A DNA stretch of 64,000 bases. It comes from Auanema rhodensis. Its lineage: Eukaryota > Nematoda > Chromadorea > Rhabditida > Rhabditidae. The notes below the pieces were generated by a model, which saw only the letters and a list, made by a program, of their open reading frames with translations, searched no databases and was not told where the DNA came from. This document shows positions 61,701 through 64,000 of this stretch, in pieces. Location of the stretch: NCBI GenBank assembly GCA_964057225.1, contig OZ059895.1:19664688-19728687 (forward strand), given 5' to 3'. Each line of letters begins with the position of its first letter. The stretch's first letter is position 1. Position numbers and translations under genes: made by a program.

Positions 61701-64000
61701 TCAACATACACTAATGCATCATTTTTTAAACGATCATAACTAATTTTTTTATTAAGCGTTTTTCAATGTAGTATAGTGCATTCGATGCGGATTTTTAAGC
61801 TGCGTCGATCTGTGTTATCAGATTTGCGCTAGCTTAAAAATGCACCGAGATATCAACTGATATAAGTTCACACTTATATCCTCGATTTTCACCCTGAAGA
61901 ATTAATTTTTTCGTTGAATAACATTGTCCATCGTCTTTGCCTTAAAAAAAGGAATCTAAAAACATCTACTTTTGCTAGATTATTTTGAAATTTCTCGAAA
62001 AAATTTTTGTCAAAATGTTTTTGGAAGCAATGTTGAGTGTACATGGAAACTCAACATACACTAATGCATAATTTTTCAAACGATCATAACTAATTTTTGT
62101 ATTAAGCGTTTCTCAATGTAGTATAGTGCATTCGATGCGGATTTTCAAGCTGCGTCGATCTGTGTTATCAGATTTGCGCTAGCTTAAAAATGCACCGAGA
62201 TATCAACTGATATAAGTTCACACTTATATCCTCGATTTTCACCCTGAAGAATTAATTTTTTCGTTGAGTAACAGTGTCCATCGTCTTTGCCTTAAAAAAA
62301 GGAATCTAAAAACATCTACTTTTTGATAAATTATTTTAAAATTTTTCGAAAAAATTTTTGTCAAAATGTTTTTGGAAGCAATGTTGAGTGTACATGGAAA
62401 CTCAACATACACTAATGCATCATTTTTCAAACGATCATAACTAATTTTTCTATAAAGCGTTTCTCAATGTAGTATAGTGCATTCGATGCGGATTTTTAAG
62501 CTGCGTCGATCTGTGTTATCAGATTTGCGCTAGCTTAAAAATGCACCGAGATATCAACTGATATAAGTTCACACTTATATCCTCGATTTTCACCCTGAAG
62601 AATTAATTTTTTCGTTGAATAACATTGTCCATCGTCTTTGCCTTAAAAAAAGGAATCTAAAAACATCTACTTTTTGATAAATTATTTTAAAATTTTTCGA
62701 AAAAATTTTTGTCAAAATGTTTTTGGAAGCAATGTTGAGTGTACATGGAAACTCAACATACACTAATGCATCATTTTTCAAACGATCATAACTAATTTTT
62801 CTATAAAGCGTTTCTCAATGTAGTATAGTGCATTCGATGCGGATTTTTAAGCTGCGTCGATCTGTGTTCTCAGATTTGCGCTAGCTTAAAAATGCACCGA
62901 GATATCAACTGATATAAGTTCACACTTATATCCTCGATTTTCACCCTGAAGAATTAATTTTTTCGTTGAATAACATTGTCCATCGTCTTTGCCTTAAAAA
63001 AAGGAATCTAAAAACATCTACTTTTGCTAGATTATTTTGAAATTTCTCGAAAAAATTTTTGTCAAAATGTTTTTGGAAGCAATGTTGAGTGTACATGGAA
63101 ACTCAACATACACTAATGCATAATTTTTCAAACGATCATAACTAATTTTTGTATTAAGCGTTTCTCAATGTAGTATAGTGCATTCGATGCGGATTTTCAA
63201 GCTGCGTCGATCTGTGTTATCAGATTTGCGCTAGCTTAAAAATGCACCGAGATATCAACTGATATAAGTTCACACTTATATCCTCGATTTTCACCCTGAA
63301 GAATTAATTTTTTCGTTGAGTAACAGTGTCCATCGTCTTTGCCTTAAAAAAAGGAATCTAAAAACATCTACTTTTGCTAGATTATTTTGAAATTTCTCGA
63401 AAAAATTTTTGTCAAAATGTTTTTGGAAGCAATGTTGAGTGTACATGGAAACTCAACATACACTAATGCATAATTTTTCAAACGATCATAACTAATTTTT
63501 GTATTAAGCGTTTCTCAATGTAGTATAGTGCATTCGATGCGGATTTTCAAGCTGCGTCGATCTGTGTTATCAGATTTGCGCTAGCTTAAAAATGCACCGA
63601 GATATCAACTGATATAAGTTCACACTTATATCCTCGATTTTCACCCTGAAGAATTAATTTTTTCGTTGAATAACATTGTCCATCGTCTTTGCCTTAAAAA
63701 AAAGGAATCTAAAAACATCTACTTTTGCTAGATTATTTTGAAATTTCTCGAAAAAATTTTTGTCAAAATGTTTTTGGAAGCAATGTTGAGTGTACATGGA
63801 AACTCAACATACACTAATGCATAATTTTTCAAACGATCATAACTAATTTTTGTATTAAGCGTTTCTCAATGTAGTATAGTGCATTCGATGCGGATTTTTA
63901 AGCTGCGTCCATCTGTGTTATCAGATTTGCGCTAGCTTAAAAATGCACCGAGATATCAACTGATATAAGTTCACACTTATATCCTCGATTTTCACCCTGA
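58732..64000 (+). repeat. Family C rich right-hand block
   Basis: 350-bp tgctagatt monomers (58,732; 61,889; 62,941; 63,291; and a variant with tttttatagatt at 60,135) alternate with cagtgtcc monomers (59,082; 60,485; 62,239) that carry ordinary gataaatt. The monomer at 63,291 has both cagtgtcc and tgctagatt and is chimeric. The one at 63,641 is of tgctagatt type but 351 bp because of an extra A in ccttaaaaaaaagg near 63,698. The last monomer carries gcgtccatctg near 63,908, as at 24,634. The array continues beyond the window. No gene is seen. Confidence 0.8.

Larger units (their letters stand above)
1..64000. repeat. Tandem satellite array, 351-bp monomer, whole window
   Basis: Every part of the window is a copy of one AT-rich monomer in a single orientation. 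The motif ttcaccctgaag recurs at 351-bp steps (248, 599, 950, 1301 and onward to 63,992), giving 183 complete monomers. Of these, 161 are 351 bp, and 22 differ in length because of single-base indels or named deletions; the total matches the window arithmetic exactly. No unique DNA, transposon, telomeric repeat or gene interrupts the array. Monomers differ mainly at about 20 recurring diagnostic positions, so divergence between copies is low and organised rather than random. This is the expected signature of satellite DNA homogenised by unequal crossing over and conversion, usually in centromeric or other heterochromatin; that chromosomal location is inference. An intergenic-spacer subrepeat or a B- or sex-chromosome satellite cannot be excluded. 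Confidence 0.98.

Noticed and set aside
1-64000. CRISPR array
   Set aside because: The direct repeat would be 351 bp with no unique spacers; period and composition are those of satellite DNA.
1-64000. Transposon or retroelement copies
   Set aside because: No terminal repeats, target-site duplications, transposase or reverse transcriptase frames were seen, and no monomer is interrupted by foreign sequence.
1-64000. Telomeric or subtelomeric repeats
   Set aside because: No runs of TTAGG, TTAGGG or similar short telomeric units are present.
1-64000. Viral or polydnavirus-type repeat region
   Set aside because: No viral genes are in the window, and a 64 kb single-satellite array exceeds the homologous repeat regions of known insect DNA viruses.

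Overview
The whole 64 kb window is one uninterrupted, head-to-tail satellite DNA array with a basic period of 351 bp. I found no protein-coding gene, tRNA, rRNA, transposon, CRISPR array or unique sequence. Using the 't' of the motif ttcaccctgaag as a phase marker (the base that begins tca), markers fall at 248, 599, 950 and so on to 63,992. This gives 183 complete monomers, all in one orientation, plus a 247-bp partial monomer on the left and 9 bp on the right. By my count 161 monomers are 351 bp, 14 are 350 bp, 2 are 352 bp, 1 is 344 bp, 2 are 303 bp and 3 are 226-227 bp. These sum exactly to the 63,744 bp between first and last marker.

The monomer is about 31% G+C, rich in A/T tracts, and not depleted in CpG (12 in the first copy against about 8.3 expected). 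A long, clean, multi-order array suggests eukaryotic pericentromeric, centromeric or other heterochromatic satellite. The A+T richness, monomer size and lack of CpG loss would suit an insect or another animal with little DNA methylation. The sequence alone does not identify the species.

Monomers differ at roughly 20 recurrent diagnostic sites, and combinations of these define families arranged in higher-order repeats (HORs). Layout: 1-8,854 is family A, including a tandem 11-monomer (3,861 bp) unit. 8,855-12,797 is a transition with a tandem 4-monomer (1,404 bp) duplication. 12,798-26,317 is a mosaic of families A, B and C, with a tandem 5-monomer (1,754 bp) duplication and a 2,732-bp block repeated 5,216 bp away. 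26,318-38,607 is a family A block in three staggered copies, each entered through the same 124-bp-deletion junction. A rearrangement scar lies at 38,608-38,670. 39,650-52,416 is dominated by a 3-monomer (1,053 bp) family B HOR interrupted by short family A spacers. 52,417-64,000 is a mixture of B and 350-bp family C monomers, including a 4-monomer (1,403 bp) HOR.

Nothing here works together as genes. The window is instead a record of repeated unequal exchange, block duplication and small deletions. The items most worth a second look are a 74-bp near-invariant box containing a 9-bp inverted repeat, deletion junctions carried inside duplicated blocks, chimeric monomers that localise crossovers to tens of bases, and the scar at the A/B boundary.
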